Assembly (NCBI GenBank): GCA_902805985.1
Contig: CADCUW010000247.1
Location: 1-6,227, forward strand
Source of the DNA: an uncultured Rubrobacteraceae bacterium
Lineage (GTDB): Bacteria > Actinomycetota > Rubrobacteria > Rubrobacterales > Rubrobacteraceae
Direction of reading: 5' to 3'
Length of the DNA: 6,227 nt
The notes under the pieces are model-generated. The model made no database searches. It had not been told where the DNA came from and saw nothing but the letters and a program-made list of their open reading frames with translations. A program made the position numbers and the translations under genes. Below are positions 5,951-6,227 of the stretch, one piece after another; position 1 is the first letter of the stretch, and the number at the start of each line of letters is the position of its first letter.

Positions 5951-6021
5951 CGAACTTCCGGGAACCCCCTACGCCCGAAGTTCGCAGACCCCCCCTTCCA
6001 CGCACTCACTCCGGTGAATAA
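5951..6021 (+). repeat. Dispersed intergenic repeat, copy 5 (71 nt)
   Basis: Has the only fully perfect arm pair made of Watson-Crick pairs: CGAACTTC (5951-5958) and GAAGTTCG (5977-5984). The conserved CCCCTTCCACGCACT follows, with a 4-nt duplication (CACTCACT) that accounts for the extra length, then CCGGTGAATAA. It lies upstream of the RTX gene, on the far side of the palindrome cluster. Confidence 0.87.
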
Positions 6022-6068
6022 TAGTTCCGCCGACCGTCGCGCGGGTTGATCTCTTCGGAAAGCGAAGG

Positions 6069-6092
6069 GGGGGCGGCCACTCGGCCGCCCCC
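6069..6092 (-). terminator. Strong hairpin terminator of the right-edge gene
   Basis: GGGGGCGGCC (6069-6078) and GGCCGCCCCC (6083-6092) are perfect 10-bp arms around the loop ACTC. It lies 26 nt beyond the stop codon of the minus-strand gene at the right edge. Reading leftward, it is followed by a C-run and then CTTCGCTTTCC, only a weak T-rich tail. Confidence 0.8.
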
Positions 6093-6118
6093 GGGTAGGG
6101 TAACTCTGGTGCGTCCGT

Positions 6119-6227
6119 CTACCTGAGGGCGTGGTGCCCCTTGAACTCTTCGTAGACCCCGCTCGCGGAGACATCGCTCGCGGAGGAGGGGCTCGTCCGC
6201 GTGCTGCTCGGGCCGACGAGCACCTCC
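6119..6227 (-). CDS. 3' end of an unrecognised gene (runs off right edge)
   Basis: Reading leftward from the right edge, 35 codons stay open and end in TAG at 6119-6121. The visible C-terminus is EVLVGPSSTRTSPSSASDVS followed by ASGVYEEFKGHHALR. The Ser/Thr-rich stretch looks like a flexible linker and the last residues like a short end segment. Nothing identifies a family. The strong hairpin 26 nt downstream, oriented correctly for this reading, is the main support. The opposite strand is also open here but lacks a ribosome binding site and would start right after a terminator. Confidence 0.5.
   Translation of the reverse strand, partial: EVLVGPSSTRTSPSSASDVSASGVYEEFKGHHALR

Noticed and set aside
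232..6021. Repeats as integron attC sites in a cassette array
   Set aside because: They share one orientation, an inverted structure and a size near attC range, but the outer ends do not match the RYYYAAC and GTTRRRY core sites, the genes face both ways and have their own signals, and no integron integrase is seen.
232..6021. Repeats as a CRISPR array
   Set aside because: Copies are about 860-2130 bp apart with whole genes between them, and they vary in sequence.
5164..6021. 285-codon plus-strand ORF opposite the RTX gene
   Set aside because: Ala/Val/Pro-rich shadow of the minus-strand RTX repeats, and it also crosses a terminator and repeat copy 5.
5818..6174. N-terminal extension of the RTX protein to an ATG at 6174
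   Set aside because: It would cover repeat copy 5 and the palindromes and bury the obvious signal peptide more than 100 residues inside the protein.
6122..6227. Plus-strand gene at the right edge
   Set aside because: The frame is open but has no ribosome binding site and would begin directly after a strong hairpin. The minus-strand reading with its stop and terminator fits better.

Overview
The window comes from a GC-rich bacterium. The many GTG starts, the strong AGGAGG-type ribosome binding sites, an ECF sigma factor coupled to a one-pass anti-sigma factor, a Tat-exported sulfatase and a secreted RTX-repeat protein with the paired-cysteine tail common in actinobacteria all suggest an actinobacterium. 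Rubrobacter or a relative is my best guess, by inference only. No rRNA, tRNA, CRISPR array or complete transposase gene is visible.

Layout: (1) 1-169, minus strand: 5' part of a small membrane protein that runs off the left edge. (2) 401-1042 and 1035-2309, plus strand: ECF sigma factor and its overlapping anti-sigma factor, closed by a 20-bp perfect hairpin at 2317-2362. (3) 2453-3901, minus strand: Tat-exported formylglycine-type sulfatase, convergent with the anti-sigma gene. (4) 3902-4504: a 600-bp gene-poor stretch. (5) 4505-5044, plus strand: two-TM protein with a winged-helix-like tail. (6) 5233-5817, minus strand: secreted calcium-binding RTX-repeat protein. (7) 6119-6227, minus strand: 3' end of an unrecognised gene, followed by a strong hairpin terminator.

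The most striking content lies between the genes. Five full-length copies of a 66-71-bp repeat lie at 232-298, 2365-2431, 4215-4424, 5074-5139 and 5951-6021. A likely sixth, internally deleted copy lies at 3965-4003. Every intergenic gap carries one, and all read in the plus direction whichever way the neighbouring genes face. Each copy has an 8-nt inverted repeat (CGAACTTC / GAAGTTCG, 18 nt apart) followed by a more conserved tail with the core CCCCTTCCACGCACTC and then GGTGAA. I do not recognise the family.

The copy at 4215-4424 has been split by a 137-bp element (4240-4376) with perfect 14-bp terminal inverted repeats and a 6-bp TCAGGA target duplication. Removing the element and one duplication restores a 67-nt repeat that aligns without gaps to the copy at 232-298. 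This is a MITE-like, non-autonomous insertion.

The genes do not form one pathway. Only the sigma/anti-sigma pair works together, as a membrane-linked regulatory switch. Several of the other products act at or beyond the membrane.
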